A stretch of DNA of 64,000 nucleotides from an uncultured Tateyamaria sp. (GTDB lineage Bacteria; Pseudomonadota; Alphaproteobacteria; Rhodobacterales; Rhodobacteraceae): assembly GCF_947497045.1 (NCBI RefSeq), contig NZ_CANMEU010000012.1, positions 39,439-103,438 of the forward strand. Reading direction: 5' to 3'. This document shows, piece after piece, positions 28,820-37,244 of this stretch (within the stretch, counting starts at the first letter, position 1; every line of letters starts with the position of its first letter). Below the pieces are notes generated by a model. That model did no database searches. It worked only from the letters and a program-made list of their open reading frames with translations, and was not told the DNA's origin. Position numbers and translations under genes: made by a program.

Positions 28820-29694
28820 CCGACCCGTCGCCCACAATACCAGCAGCAGCCGTGATCATTCCGCATTACGATGATGTGGTGCGCCTTGATCGCTGCCTTG
28901 CGGCACTGACCGAAGCCCCCCTGCCCGCCCCCACCGAAATCGTGGTGGTCGACAACGGCTCGACCCAGGATCTGGGCAAGACGCGCGCGGCGCATCCCGA
29001 CATCACCTTCCTGACCGAGCCGCAAAAAGGGGCCGCCGCCGCCCGCAACGCGGGGGTGGTGCATACAACCGCACCCCGGATCTTTTTCCTTGATTGCGAC
29101 TGTGTGCCATCCACCGACTGGATCAAGACCGCCTACGATCTGATCGAGGGGCAGGATATCGTGGGTGGGGCGGTGGATGTGTTTGACGAAACAGCGCCCC
29201 CGCGCAACGGAGCGCAGGTGTTTGAAACCGTCTTCGCCTTCAATCAAGAGCGATATATCGCCGAGATGAATTTTTCAGTAACGGCCAATCTGCTGACGTG
29301 GCGTAGAATATGGGATGACGTTGGGCCATTGATACCCGGCCTGTCCGAAGATCGCGACTGGTGCAACCGCGCCGTCGCCAGAGGGTATCGCCTGACATAT
29401 GAACCGCGCCTGTGCGTCGCTCACCCCACCCGGAACGACTGGACTGCACTGCGCAAGAAATGGCTGCGGCTGACAGAGGAGAGCTACGCACTGACGGCAC
29501 AACAGTCTTTCCGCCGCTCGGTCTGGGCACTCCGTGCGGTGCTGGTGCTGATGTCGTCACTGGCCCATGCGCCAAAAATTCTGACCTCACCCAAATTGGG
29601 ATCGACCAGCGAGCGGCTGCGCGGGTTGGGCATGCTGTTTCGGCTGCGCACAGCGCGCACGGTCTGGATGATGCGGCAGGTCTTTCAACACTGA
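28816..29694 (+). CDS. GT2-family glycosyltransferase
   Basis: About 292 residues. GT-A motifs: AAVIIPHYDDVVRLDRCLAAL, IVVVDNGS, KGAAAARNAGV, FFLDCDCVP (metal site) and a later GLSEDRDWCNRAVARGY. ATG at 28816 overlaps the acyltransferase stop as ATGA, which fixes the start despite a longer open frame upstream. It is one of at least three sugar-adding enzymes in this operon. The specific sugar is unknown. Confidence 0.85.
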   Translation: MTDPSPTIPAAAVIIPHYDDVVRLDRCLAALTEAPLPAPTEIVVVDNGSTQDLGKTRAAHPDITFLTEPQKGAAAARNAGVVHTTAPRIFFLDCDCVPSTDWIKTAYDLIEGQDIVGGAVDVFDETAPPRNGAQVFETVFAFNQERYIAEMNFSVTANLLTWRRIWDDVGPLIPGLSEDRDWCNRAVARGYRLTYEPRLCVAHPTRNDWTALRKKWLRLTEESYALTAQQSFRRSVWALRAVLVLMSSLAHAPKILTSPKLGSTSERLRGLGMLFRLRTARTVWMMRQVFQH

Positions 29695-29723
29695 TTTTGC
29701 GCAGCAACGGAGGAGGATTGAAC

Positions 29724-29831
29724 ATGCACAGACACAAACGCCTGCCATCCTGCGTGCCCGCATATATGTCTGAACCACGCAGTCGCGGGCAGGTCCCGCC
29801 GATAAAGGCGGACGCGGCATATGATCCGTAA
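29724..29831 (+). CDS. Possible 35-residue peptide ahead of the flippase gene
   Basis: A short frame starting MHRHKRLPSCVPAYM, with a very strong ribosome site (GGAGGA at 29709-29714) nine bases ahead of its ATG. It overlaps the flippase start by 11 bases, whereas the flippase ATG has no comparable site of its own. That arrangement suggests translational coupling, with ribosomes finishing this peptide and restarting on the flippase. The peptide has no recognisable domain and may be only a coupling device. Confidence 0.35.
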   Translation: MHRHKRLPSCVPAYMSEPRSRGQVPPIKADAAYDP

Positions 29832-31239
29832 CAGCGCCTTCATCTTTGGTGGCAATATGGTGTCATCATTGTTCTTGTTGGCCCGCAACGTGTTCCTGGC
29901 CCGACTGCTTACGGTTGAAAATTACGGGATCGCGATGACCTTTGCGATTGTCGTGGCAGCAATGGAGCTGGCGACAAACATGGCGTCAGACCGGATGCTC
30001 ATCCAGGCCAAGGATGGGGACGACGCAAAACTTCAAGACACCATGCACGGGTTCGAAATCATCCGCGGCGCCGTGCTCGCCTTCTTGTTGTTCCTGTGCG
30101 CAGCCCCATTGGCCAAATTCTTTCAGGCCCCCCAAGCGGTGAACGCCTTTCAGGTGTTGGCACTGGTCCCCATGCTGCGGGGCTTCCGGCATCTCGACAT
30201 GTTTCGGGTGCAGCGCAAAAAGGACTTCAAGTCCTTCGTTCTGGTCCCACTGATCTCGCAAGGCGGGGCAATGCTTGCGATCTTTCCACTGGCCATGATC
30301 TTTCCCGACTACCGCGCCATGGTCGCGTCGATCATGCTGCAACACGGCCTGTTTGTGCTGTTGTCGCATTACCTGGCCCAACGCCGATATGGGCTCGGTC
30401 TGGATATAGCGACCGCGCGGCGGGTCATGGCTTTTGGTCTGCCGTTGATGACCAACGGGCTGTTGATGTTTATGATCCTGAATGGGGATCGGTTGATCAT
30501 CGCAAACCAGTTCGGGCCGATCGAGTTGGGTTGGTTCAGCGCCGCATTCACAATTGCACTGACACCGACCCTGATCGTTGGCAAGACGATCCAGACCGTG
30601 TTCCTGCCCACCCTGTCGCGCCGGTTTCAGCAACAGCGCGGCCTTGAATTGGGTGCGATTGCGGCTGTTCAGGCGGGCATTGCGGCAGGCGTTGGCTTTG
30701 CGGTGATCCTTGCGACCATCGGCCCGTTTCTGTTTCGCGCCCTGTTTGGCGCGGCATTTGATCAGGCCCTGCCGCTCTTGGTGTTGTTGGGGCTGATGCA
30801 GGGCCTGCGGATCGCCAAGGCCGGGCCGGTGACCATATCCATAGCAACCGCACATACCTCGGACCCACTCTATGCCAATCTCGTCCGCATCAGCGCAATC
30901 CCGGTGGGGTTGATCATCGTTCTGATGGGTGGCAGCGCGACACATCTCGTGATCGTGGCCATATTAGGTGAAATCGCATCGCTCATCATGTCGCTGTCCT
31001 TGGTCAATAAACGGATCGGGCTGGCATGGCGGACCTGGATACCCCTGCTGGCCTTCACATCTGTCATCGGAGGCATGATCGTCCTGACCGCACGCAGTGT
31101 GGACCCCTCATTCGGGTCTATCTTCGAAACGGAACGCATGGTCTTGCTGGTGATCTTTGGCACCGGCTTCTTTTTGATCGGGGAGCTTTGGGGAATGGCG
31201 ATGAAAAAGGTCGCCGTACGGGATGACGCGGTGCAGTGA
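29821..31239 (+). CDS. Wzx-like flippase (MOP superfamily)
   Basis: 472 residues with about twelve to fourteen membrane helices spread evenly, matching the polysaccharide-synthesis (Wzx/PST) group. It begins MIRNSAFIFGGNMVSSLFLLARNVFLARLL, typical of lipid-linked oligosaccharide flippases, and contains NGDRLIIANQFGPIELGWFSAAF mid-protein. It would move undecaprenyl-linked repeat units across the inner membrane for the Wzy-like polymerase at 24.8 kb. Last gene of the rightward operon; the next gene is on the opposite strand six bases later. Confidence 0.85.
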   Translation: MIRNSAFIFGGNMVSSLFLLARNVFLARLLTVENYGIAMTFAIVVAAMELATNMASDRMLIQAKDGDDAKLQDTMHGFEIIRGAVLAFLLFLCAAPLAKFFQAPQAVNAFQVLALVPMLRGFRHLDMFRVQRKKDFKSFVLVPLISQGGAMLAIFPLAMIFPDYRAMVASIMLQHGLFVLLSHYLAQRRYGLGLDIATARRVMAFGLPLMTNGLLMFMILNGDRLIIANQFGPIELGWFSAAFTIALTPTLIVGKTIQTVFLPTLSRRFQQQRGLELGAIAAVQAGIAAGVGFAVILATIGPFLFRALFGAAFDQALPLLVLLGLMQGLRIAKAGPVTISIATAHTSDPLYANLVRISAIPVGLIIVLMGGSATHLVIVAILGEIASLIMSLSLVNKRIGLAWRTWIPLLAFTSVIGGMIVLTARSVDPSFGSIFETERMVLLVIFGTGFFLIGELWGMAMKKVAVRDDAVQ

Positions 31240-31244
31240 CGCGG

Positions 31245-32006
31245 CTAGACGCGCACCTCATTTGACCATGTTTCAAGGGCCTGTGCGGCCTCCACCGTCA
31301 TCTCGGACAGAAACAGATCAGGCCTGCGCATCAGGATATCGGGGGAATGTCGCCACCATGCCGCCGCTTCGATATGGGTTTGGATCGGGCCAGAAAACCG
31401 CAATCTGAGCATTTTGGCCGGAACCCCGCCAACCACTTCGAAGGGTTGCACATCCTTTGTCACAACCGCTCCGGCAGCGATGACAGCCCCGTTTCCGACA
31501 GATCGACATCCCGACAGGATCGTGGCACCGTCGCCAATCCAGACGTCATGGCCGATGCTGATCGGATTTTCGCGATCCGTTTCAATTGTATCGCGGTACA
31601 AGGCCCCCAACGCGGCATTGTAAAAGAACGGATGTTGGGTGGCGCGCTCAATCGGGTGGTTGCGGCGCCGCACCGTGATCCCCGTCCCAAATGAACAATA
31701 TGCGCCAACGCGCGACCCCGGCGGCAATGCCCCCGGCTTCAGCAAGCCACCATAGGAATATAGTCCTACCTCAACGTCCATGGTCCGGGCCAGATGGTCC
31801 CGATAAGAGAGTGAGAACATCTCTCCCCCCTCCAGCCGCAGGACAAATTTAAGCACCCGTGACCGGAGCCAGCGAACCCGCGCCAGCCGCAGCACCACAT
31901 GCGCCAGCGGACTGCGACCGCGGCGACCAGCCGCCTTCATCAAGGCCTCCGCGTTCAGTTTTACAGCACTCAGCGGGTCGGCGGTGTCGACCATACGTCT
32001 CTCCAT
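31245..32006 (-). CDS. Hexapeptide-repeat acyltransferase
   Basis: About 253 residues. Residues 110-210 show the left-handed helix repeats ([53 protein letters not shown]) and [18 protein letters not shown] 30-residue tail follows. Starts at ATG 32006 or 31994 are both possible; the open frame extends much further upstream into the divergent promoter region and is not believed. Likely an O-acetyltransferase for the exopolysaccharide. It is the only minus-strand gene in the middle of the locus, divergent from the pyruvyltransferase. Confidence 0.75.
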   Translation of the reverse strand: MERRMVDTADPLSAVKLNAEALMKAAGRRGRSPLAHVVLRLARVRWLRSRVLKFVLRLEGGEMFSLSYRDHLARTMDVEVGLYSYGGLLKPGALPPGSRVGAYCSFGTGITVRRRNHPIERATQHPFFYNAALGALYRDTIETDRENPISIGHDVWIGDGATILSGCRSVGNGAVIAAGAVVTKDVQPFEVVGGVPAKMLRLRFSGPIQTHIEAAAWWRHSPDILMRRPDLFLSEMTVEAAQALETWSNEVRV

Positions 32007-32184
32007 ATTCGATCCGGTCTGTAGCGGCCCCTGATCAGAATGCCCAATGATTTGGCCAAAGCCTGCACTGGCAGGCCAAAGACCGCCAAGTGCGGCGATG
32101 ATCGGTTTCCCCGCTACGATCTTTCGGTATGAAGAACGCGCAGACCCAAGGTGATAAGACGCAAAAAGAGCGGAAGTACGCAAC

Positions 32185-33366
32185 ATGAACGCAGGTCGAG
32201 AGATCACAATCGGGCTGTTGGGCCACACGACAACATCCTCAAATCTGGGCATCGGGGCGCTCACCATCGCAGACATGCGGATCATCAAAGAGGCGGCCAG
32301 CGCGCTTGGGCACAGCGTACATTTCGAGATTGCGGCATGGCGTGAGCCAAATGATCCCTACATCACCGGGGACAACGTGACCTATCACCAACTCAGCCGA
32401 AAATTTCTGACCTCCCCAGGCGGAATGTGGGCGATGGCACGGCGGTGCAGCCTGATGGTGGATATCTGCGGCGGTGACAGTTTCACCGACCTTTATGGAA
32501 CCAAGCGATTCCTCTATCAGATAGCAGCGCAACGGATCACCCTTGCGGCCGGCACGCCGCTTGGCTTTGCGCCCCAGACCATCGGGCCGTTTCAACGCAC
32601 CTGGGTCCAAAAGGCGGCTGTGGGGGTCATGCGCAAGTCCGCCTTCGTGTTTGCACGCGATCAATTGTCGACCGCCTATGCAGCAGAAATATCCGGCAAA
32701 AACCTCAACCTGAAGGAAGCAACTGACGTCGCCTTCCTGTTGCCCTACGACCAGCCTACCCCGATCAAGGATGGCAAGGTACATGTCGGGATCAACGTAT
32801 CGGGCCTGCTGTTTTCGGGGGGCTATACCGGCAAGAACGAATTTGGCCTCAAGTTGGATTACGCCGCGCTGATCCGGGATCTCGTATCATATTTCAATGG
32901 CCTGGACGAATGCACCGTGCATCTGATCAGTCACGTGATCCGGCCCGACAATTCCATGGCAAAGGAAGATGACCACGCAGCCGCCCTGCAACTCGCCCGC
33001 GAATTCGAAGGGGTGATTGCCGAGCCGCCTGCGCATGACCCCGGCATGGCCAAAAGCCAGATCGCGGCGATGGATTTCTTCTTTGGGGCACGCATGCACG
33101 CCTGCATCGCTGCGTTTTCCAGTGGGGTGCCGGTCATTCCAATGGCGTATAGTCGCAAGTTTATCGGCCTGTTTGGCACCCTTGGATACTATCATGTCGC
33201 AGATTGCCGACAGATGGACGCCATGCAGGCGCACAAGATGATCGTTGATGGATACCACAACCGGGCCACGCTAAAGCAGGCGGTGGGCATCGCTCTGAAA
33301 GATGTGGACCAACGGCTTGAAACCTATCGGGATTGCCTGACAACGGCGCTGCGCAATCCTCGGTAG
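32185..33366 (+). CDS. Polysaccharide pyruvyltransferase family protein
   Basis: 393 residues of the PS_pyruv_trans type: [23 protein letters not shown] at the start, [14 protein letters not shown] (the family's GGG/GGDSF region), [10 protein letters not shown] and [28 protein letters not shown] near the C-terminus (HxxxxxFSSGVP). These enzymes add pyruvyl ketals to sugars, giving the polymer negative charge. Together with the F420-hydrogenase-beta-like protein at 21.7 kb and the sulfotransferase, this points to a highly anionic exopolysaccharide. Confidence 0.85.
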   Translation: MNAGREITIGLLGHTTTSSNLGIGALTIADMRIIKEAASALGHSVHFEIAAWREPNDPYITGDNVTYHQLSRKFLTSPGGMWAMARRCSLMVDICGGDSFTDLYGTKRFLYQIAAQRITLAAGTPLGFAPQTIGPFQRTWVQKAAVGVMRKSAFVFARDQLSTAYAAEISGKNLNLKEATDVAFLLPYDQPTPIKDGKVHVGINVSGLLFSGGYTGKNEFGLKLDYAALIRDLVSYFNGLDECTVHLISHVIRPDNSMAKEDDHAAALQLAREFEGVIAEPPAHDPGMAKSQIAAMDFFFGARMHACIAAFSSGVPVIPMAYSRKFIGLFGTLGYYHVADCRQMDAMQAHKMIVDGYHNRATLKQAVGIALKDVDQRLETYRDCLTTALRNPR

Positions 33367-33744
33367 GACGCCACATGCAGCGTGTTCCGGGCGCACCGCC
33401 GTCTACGCCAGCCAACCGCCAGGACAGACACTCATACATGCACCTACGGACCCGAATCGAACCCTCCGGAGCGGATTTTTCCACGCAAATGCAAGCTCTC
33501 AGACACGGTCCGCGTGTTTATTGCGCAGTTTTTCGTAATTTCAGCAAGGTTCGGCCAGAAATCGCTTTCGCGCGACGCTTGCATGAAATCTTTTTGCACG
33601 TGCAGCACGGTTTTGTCACAAACTGAACGTACCGATTAAGACGACAAGACGATGCGTCAGACCACCTGCACCTCTCTGTGATGTGTGTCCTGCGCCTCAC
33701 ATTCGCCGACGCTGGATATGGTCAGACTGCCAAGGAAGAATTCT
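33367..33744. other. Intergenic region upstream of the priming transferase
   Basis: 378 bases without a convincing gene. No strong hairpin or operator found by eye. It probably carries the separate promoter of the ExoY-like gene, since the ribosome site AAGGAAG of that gene lies at its end (33732-33738). Confidence 0.4.
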
Positions 33745-34413
33745 ATGTTTTTTGACAATATGATACCTTCGACACGTTCACAGTTTGCCTCAGGCCGCCG
33801 CGCCAACACATTCTACCGCCGATATGGCAAGCGGACACTGGATATTGCAGTTGTACTGGCCAGCCTTCCCATATTCTTGCCAATCATCGCGATCGTTGCG
33901 GGCCTCGTTGCGCTGGATGGTGGCAAGCCATTTTACCTCCAGGACCGTATCGGGCGGCGGGGTCGTGTCTTTAAGCTGCTGAAAATCCGCACGATGGTCC
34001 CCAATGCTGACGAACGCCTTGAACAACACCTCAGCGCCGATCCCGCCGCCCGTGCGGAATGGGACGCCACGCAAAAGCTCAAGAACGATCCCCGCATCAT
34101 TCCCATCGGGCGGTTTTTGCGCCGGAGTTCGCTGGATGAGCTGCCACAGCTTTTGAACGTGCTTATGGGACACATGAGCGTGGTAGGACCGCGTCCGATG
34201 ATGTGCTGCCAACGCACGCTTTACCCCGGCACAGACTACTATCTGTTGTTCCCCGGAATCACCGGAAATTGGCAGATTTCGGACCGCCACGAAACCAAAT
34301 TTGCGACACGCGCCCGCTATGATTCCGAATACATGTCGACGCAGTCCCTGGGGACCGATCTGGGCATAATGATGCAGACCGTCCGCGTTGTTCTGCGTGG
34401 CACAGGCGTCTGA
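33745..34413 (+). CDS. ExoY-like undecaprenyl-phosphate sugar-phosphate transferase
   Basis: 222 residues of the bacterial sugar transferase family. One membrane segment (LDIAVVLASLPIFLPIIAIVAGLVAL) follows a basic YGKR; then come FYLQDRIGRRGRVFKLLKIRTM, RFLRRSSLDELPQLLNVLMG and MSVVGPRP, all hallmark motifs. It adds the first sugar-phosphate to undecaprenyl phosphate and so starts each repeat unit. ATG at 33745 is set by AAGGAAG six bases upstream; longer starts are unsupported. Converges on the SGNH gene with eight bases between stops. Confidence 0.9.
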   Translation: MFFDNMIPSTRSQFASGRRANTFYRRYGKRTLDIAVVLASLPIFLPIIAIVAGLVALDGGKPFYLQDRIGRRGRVFKLLKIRTMVPNADERLEQHLSADPAARAEWDATQKLKNDPRIIPIGRFLRRSSLDELPQLLNVLMGHMSVVGPRPMMCCQRTLYPGTDYYLLFPGITGNWQISDRHETKFATRARYDSEYMSTQSLGTDLGIMMQTVRVVLRGTGV

Positions 34414-34421
34414 CAACGCCC

Positions 34422-35114
34422 CTATCCCGCGTCACACCCCAATGCAGCGGCGAGGGTCGGGATGATGATATGCGCTTCTTGATCAGGGCTCGGATGCAGC
34501 CCATCAGCAGGTCTGCCAATCTCACGTGGTGCCATGCGCCATCTGGAATACAGGTCCACCAGGCCAATCTGGTGATCCACGGCCAGCGCCTGATATTGCT
34601 GGTAATGGGCGTTCAGAAAAGGTCGCACAACGCCGCGCAGCCCAAAGGCGGGGTTCATTGTCATCAGCGCAATACGCGCCTCGGGCAAGGCAGCACCAAG
34701 ACCGCTCAGGATCGTGTCATGTTGGGTTCGCGCCCGGCTCAGCGGGACGCCATCAAGGATATCAGCGTCATTGATGGCAAATTCCAGCAGAACCACGTCC
34801 GGCTGCGCAGCAATCACATCAGACACAAGCGACTGCCCCCAGGCCGACCCTGCACCGGGTGCTGCGATACGCGTCACCTGAACGGGGGCATCGCGGCACG
34901 TGCTTAACACTGTTTGCAAATTATCAGGCCACGGGCTGCGCGCCGTCAGGCTGGTGCCGAACGCGACGATATGCACCGGCCCGGACGGCAGGGGTACGAT
35001 GGCCACATCATTGATCTGGGACGGTTGCGGGCGCAGGAATACGACCAGCGTTGCGACCACCGCACAGGCACCAGCCGCCACGCCCCAGACACGAGATCTG
35101 AACCGGGGCATCAT
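34422..35114 (-). CDS. SGNH/GDSL-family hydrolase, membrane-anchored or secreted
   Basis: 230 residues. A hydrophobic N-terminal segment (VWGVAAGACAVVATLVVFL) acts as signal or anchor. The SGNH blocks are visible: block I AFGTSLTA, block III FAINDAD, and block V DGLHPSPD carrying the catalytic Asp/His. Family members are esterases or acetyl-group-handling enzymes; here it could trim or place acyl groups on the polymer in the periplasm. Its start overlaps the end of the adjacent acyltransferase gene (ATGA), so the two are coupled. Confidence 0.8.
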   Translation of the reverse strand: MMPRFRSRVWGVAAGACAVVATLVVFLRPQPSQINDVAIVPLPSGPVHIVAFGTSLTARSPWPDNLQTVLSTCRDAPVQVTRIAAPGAGSAWGQSLVSDVIAAQPDVVLLEFAINDADILDGVPLSRARTQHDTILSGLGAALPEARIALMTMNPAFGLRGVVRPFLNAHYQQYQALAVDHQIGLVDLYSRWRMAPREIGRPADGLHPSPDQEAHIIIPTLAAALGCDAG

Positions 35115-35602
35115 CCATCTTCTGCCATGGCAAGCCTGCTTTCGGTCTCGTCCGCATCCACGAACCGGCCATAGGCCACAACGTCGATGTTTTCGCGCAA
35201 GACCCGCGCCGGATTACCTGCAACCAGGCTACGGGCCGGTACGGATTTGGTAACCACAGACCCCGCCCCAATCACACAATTGTCTCCAATCTCGATGCCC
35301 GGCAGGATCATGCAGCGCCCCCCCAAAAAGCAGTTTTGCCCAATCCGTGTATGCACATACAGGCCTCGGGTGCGGTCATGGGTCAGAATGCGCGCCTCAA
35401 ACGCGATGTAGGAATGCGCGCCGATATGCACCCCTTTGGGAAAGGTCCGGTCGAACTTGGCAGAGAGTGAAAACTGCGCCGTGGGATGAATATCGTGCCC
35501 CCAGATCCGGGTCAGATAGTGCCATCTGAGCCGCACAAGCGCCTTGCGCACCGCATTCAGCCGATTAAGCCCGGTCGGCCGCTTCTTTTGCAAATCACTC
35601 AC
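35111..35602 (-). CDS. Hexapeptide-repeat acyltransferase (WcaF/CysE type)
   Basis: 163 residues from a GTG start. Repeats HIGAHSYIAFEARIL, RIGQNCFLGGRCMILPG and EIGDNCVIGAGSVVTKSV end in SLVAGNPARVL, the usual acetyl-CoA-binding C-terminus. It is the first gene of a two-gene minus-strand unit with the SGNH hydrolase, an acylation/deacylation pairing that suits polymer decoration. Confidence 0.8.
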   Translation of the reverse strand: MSDLQKKRPTGLNRLNAVRKALVRLRWHYLTRIWGHDIHPTAQFSLSAKFDRTFPKGVHIGAHSYIAFEARILTHDRTRGLYVHTRIGQNCFLGGRCMILPGIEIGDNCVIGAGSVVTKSVPARSLVAGNPARVLRENIDVVAYGRFVDADETESRLAMAEDG

Positions 35603-35992
35603 CGGCTGTCCTTCTGGTCATCACCTCGACCCGCATCGAGATACCGTCAATGCAAACGCCTATCCATGACAGAAGTGCGCCCACCCTGCACGTTGGTCAC
35701 AAGAACGCCGGATCTGGACCTTTTCGGCAGTAATTGGCCGAGGCTGGCAGGAATTGAGCCGTTGAGCGCACCAAGATCGTCAGCAACCCGGTGCAAGCCG
35801 GGCGGCACGCCATGCAGCCCAATCAGCATGGCGTCAAAATCAATATACGCGGTGAAGGACAGCACGTGCGCCACGTCGTGCATCGTGAAAATCAGATCAT
35901 CAGGATCAGGCGAAGAATGGTATTTACCAATATCCAGCCAATCATCGTCGGGGGAAAGTGGCCATATGCGCCTTGATCAGGGGCGGCACTCG
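35603..35992. other. Intergenic region with one doubtful short frame
   Basis: 390 bases between the acyltransferase and the RES toxin gene. The minus strand from 35883 to 35647 is open for 78 codons (starting MHDVAHVLSF) and remains open about 30 codons upstream without an ATG, so it may be the tail of a decayed gene. No family is recognised and no ribosome site is convincing. Otherwise nothing seen. Confidence 0.35.
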
Positions 35993-36688
35993 TCAAACGA
36001 CACGAAACACCTCGCCCCGGCTGGCATCGCGGACCAGATCGACGCGAGCCCCGTTCCAATGGTAATCCAGATGCCGCCCTTGCACGGGATGACTTGCAAG
36101 ATCGGGATAAAACAGACCCGCGCACGTGCCCTCGCCGCGCACACTTGGGTACACGACCCCATCACCTTTATCCTGACGCACCTGCGCGGCAAAGCCTTGT
36201 GCCGCGCTGTAATCATCCGGGTCAAGCAGGTCGGCCGGGGCAGCGCCGCGCAGATCAACCAACCGCGCATCCACACCCAAGACCAGCTCGCGAAACTGCG
36301 ACGTCCAGCCGGGGGCCTGCGCGGTTTGCGCCATGAACCGCGCGTGGTGAAAAATCGTCTCGTGCACCGCTGTGTCAAAGTCGCTGGCAACATACAGCAC
36401 ACCCAACCGCCCGTCCGAAAACCGACTGGGGCGATCCGGGCTGGTGTGGGTGAACGGGGCCATCAGGTAACTCGCCCCCGGACCACTGACGCGGCGCGCC
36501 GGGGGCACAAGGTCGAGATTGCCAATCGTGTCCATCACCCGGGGGTTCGTCTTTTGCTCGGCTGAAATCAGCAGCGGCCAGTCTTCGGGGTCTGCAATAT
36601 CTTCGAACAGATCAATGGGGGGAAAGCTGCTGCGGACAATCCGCACGCCTGCATCCCACACCACATGGGTCGCAGGGAACGTCACCAA
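35993..36688 (-). CDS. RES-domain toxin
   Basis: 231 residues. The RES family's conserved Arg, Glu and Ser appear in order: VRIVRSSFP near the start, FDTAVHETIFHHARF in the middle and VVYPSVRGEGT late. RES toxins are ADP-ribosyltransferase-like enzymes that degrade NAD+ or modify nucleotides to stop growth. It overlaps the antitoxin gene upstream by seven bases. A TA pair next to the replication region fits a plasmid-maintenance role. Confidence 0.85.
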   Translation of the reverse strand: MVTFPATHVVWDAGVRIVRSSFPPIDLFEDIADPEDWPLLISAEQKTNPRVMDTIGNLDLVPPARRVSGPGASYLMAPFTHTSPDRPSRFSDGRLGVLYVASDFDTAVHETIFHHARFMAQTAQAPGWTSQFRELVLGVDARLVDLRGAAPADLLDPDDYSAAQGFAAQVRQDKGDGVVYPSVRGEGTCAGLFYPDLASHPVQGRHLDYHWNGARVDLVRDASRGEVFRVV

Positions 36689-37089
36689 GCCCCACGCTCC
36701 GCATCAAGATAACGGCGCACACGCATCAGATCGGTCAACTCGCCGCCCAGCATCACATGCAGCGCAGGTTGGCCAAAGGCCGCATTGGGGGCCTTGACCC
36801 AGGCATAGACGCGGGCCGTATCAACAAAGATCAGGCGCAGCGCCTTGTGAATGCCGATGATGTTGGACAGGCGGGCCTTAGTGTCACGATCCAGCCGCCC
36901 CGGCTGCCCCGCTTTCCACCGCCGATATGTGCGCACCGGCAAATCGAGCAAAGTCGCCGCCTCTTCATCCGTAATCTGCCATTTCGCAAACAGATTGACG
37001 ACAGCACGCAGCATAGCCCCCGCTTCTGCATCCGTAATCGGATCAGCGGTAAAAGCCTGCGCTTTGGTTTCGAGAGGTTGCAACGACAT
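36682..37089 (-). CDS. Xre/MbcA/ParS-type antitoxin of the RES toxin
   Basis: About 135 residues. An N-terminal helical and HTH part (WQITDEEAATLLDLPVRTYRRWKAG) is followed by the DUF2384-type region (RLSNIIGIHKALRLIF, then AWVKAPNAAFG), which binds the toxin. ATG at 37089 is chosen over the longer frame since AAGAGATAG lies just upstream and the conserved domain starts soon after. Such antitoxins repress their own operon; two inverted repeats at 37104-37154, just upstream of the start, are the natural operators. Confidence 0.85.
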   Translation of the reverse strand: MSLQPLETKAQAFTADPITDAEAGAMLRAVVNLFAKWQITDEEAATLLDLPVRTYRRWKAGQPGRLDRDTKARLSNIIGIHKALRLIFVDTARVYAWVKAPNAAFGQPALHVMLGGELTDLMRVRRYLDAERGAW

Positions 37090-37103
37090 CACTATCTCTT
37101 TTT

Positions 37104-37154
37104 GGCATCTATTTGCAATATAGATGCCATTTGGCAATTTGCAAACCGCAAATT
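37104..37154. promoter_or_regulatory. Inverted-repeat operators of the RES/Xre operon
   Basis: GGCATCTAT (37104-37112) pairs perfectly with ATAGATGCC (37120-37128) around TTGCAAT. A second repeat, AATTTGC (37136-37142) with GCAAATT (37148-37154), follows. Both lie between the antitoxin start and the divergent giant gene, so the antitoxin may affect both transcripts. TTGCAA-like cores recur in both repeats. Confidence 0.65.
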
Positions 37155-37244
37155 TTACGGCCCACGCAAATGCCCATTGCAATACAGCGTGGCTTTCGTA
37201 CTTTTACGCTATTCTTCCAATCCATTTGAAAAGAGACCGGATCG

